Assembly: GCA_903851225.1 (NCBI GenBank)
Contig: CAINNT010000080.1
Coordinates: forward strand, 1-5,156
DNA: 5,156 bases
Source: an uncultured Chloroflexota bacterium
Lineage (GTDB): Bacteria; Chloroflexota; Limnocylindria; Limnocylindrales; Limnocylindraceae
Direction of reading: 5' to 3'
Of the stretch, positions 4,969 through 5,156 are shown piece after piece. Position 1 is the stretch's first letter. The number at the start of each line of letters is the position of its first letter. The notes below the pieces were generated by a model, which made no database searches, had not been told where the DNA came from, and saw only the letters and a program-made list of their open reading frames with translations. A program made the position numbers and the translations under genes.

Positions 4969-5156
4969 CTTCCTATTCCCATTGGATAAGCCAAGAAATG
5001 CAAACGGCTGCTTTCTGGGTGTTGGAGACCGCGATTCCGCTGGCTGGGAACGTGTTCCCGGATTCCATGCCCCCACTCCACCCGAACCGTCCTGTTCCTA
5101 ACGAGGTGCGGAGACTCCTCGCACACGCACGGTCCGGTTGCTCTATGGTGGATCGG
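4969..5156. other. Probable host chromosome flank, no confident gene
   Basis: This lies outside the attR core. A 14-bp dyad, GGGAAC-GT-GTTCCC, sits at 5046-5059, and a 5-bp stem (GTGCG/CGCAC) with a 9-nt loop at 5106-5124, without a T-run. A plus-strand frame from ATG 4998 stays open for 53 codons to the window end. It has no Shine-Dalgarno and no recognisable motif, so I do not call it as a gene. If the window came from a circular or tandem form, this stretch would be element DNA instead. Confidence 0.45.

Noticed and set aside
4908..5126. A 72-codon minus-strand frame ending in GMTRTCDTRFRK
   Set aside because: This peptide is the familiar spurious translation of the antisense strand of a tRNA; it supports the tRNA remnant rather than a gene.
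4998..5156. A plus-strand frame open to the right edge
   Set aside because: Only 53 codons are visible, with no ribosome site, no motif and average codon use; it cannot be told from chance.

Overview
The window looks like the right-hand end of a chromosomally integrated mobile element from a high-GC Gram-positive bacterium (Actinobacteria). The lineage is inferred from the GC-rich coding, the GTG starts, a promoter suited to leaderless transcription, and a tRNA-Arg(CCT) fragment and integrase N-terminus of the kind seen in that phylum. I cannot name a genus.

Layout. 1-1666 (minus strand): a tightly overlapped three-gene operon, read right to left: a 167-residue pentapeptide-repeat protein (1163-1666), a 219-residue Sel1/TPR-like repeat protein (511-1170), and a second Sel1-like protein that starts at GTG 514 and runs off the left edge. 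1667-1918: a divergent control region. 1919-3639 (plus strand): two more Sel1/TPR-like proteins (297 and 264 residues) in one transcription unit. 3646-4773 (minus strand): a tyrosine recombinase of 375 residues with all catalytic residues present, convergent with the plus operon (6 nt between stop codons). 4774-4924: the integrase leader and attachment-site arm, including a long hairpin that covers the integrase ribosome binding site. 4925-4968: the displaced 3' part of a tRNA-Arg(CCT) gene, taken as attR. 4969-5156: probably host flank, with no confident gene.

How the parts fit. A recombinase reading away from a tRNA 3' remnant is the usual architecture of an element integrated in a tRNA gene. 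The tRNA remnant lacks its 5' half, so the element lies to its left and the rebuilt, complete tRNA-Arg should lie at the far left end, outside the window. The five repeat-protein genes next to the integrase are therefore cargo. They are all predicted soluble, non-catalytic scaffold or binding proteins. Four are Sel1/TPR-like and one is a predicted right-handed beta-helix. No enzyme domain is visible in any of them, so their shared job is unknown. A divergent, multi-paralogue cluster of this kind in an accessory position is the best candidate here for an undescribed system, but that is inference from context.
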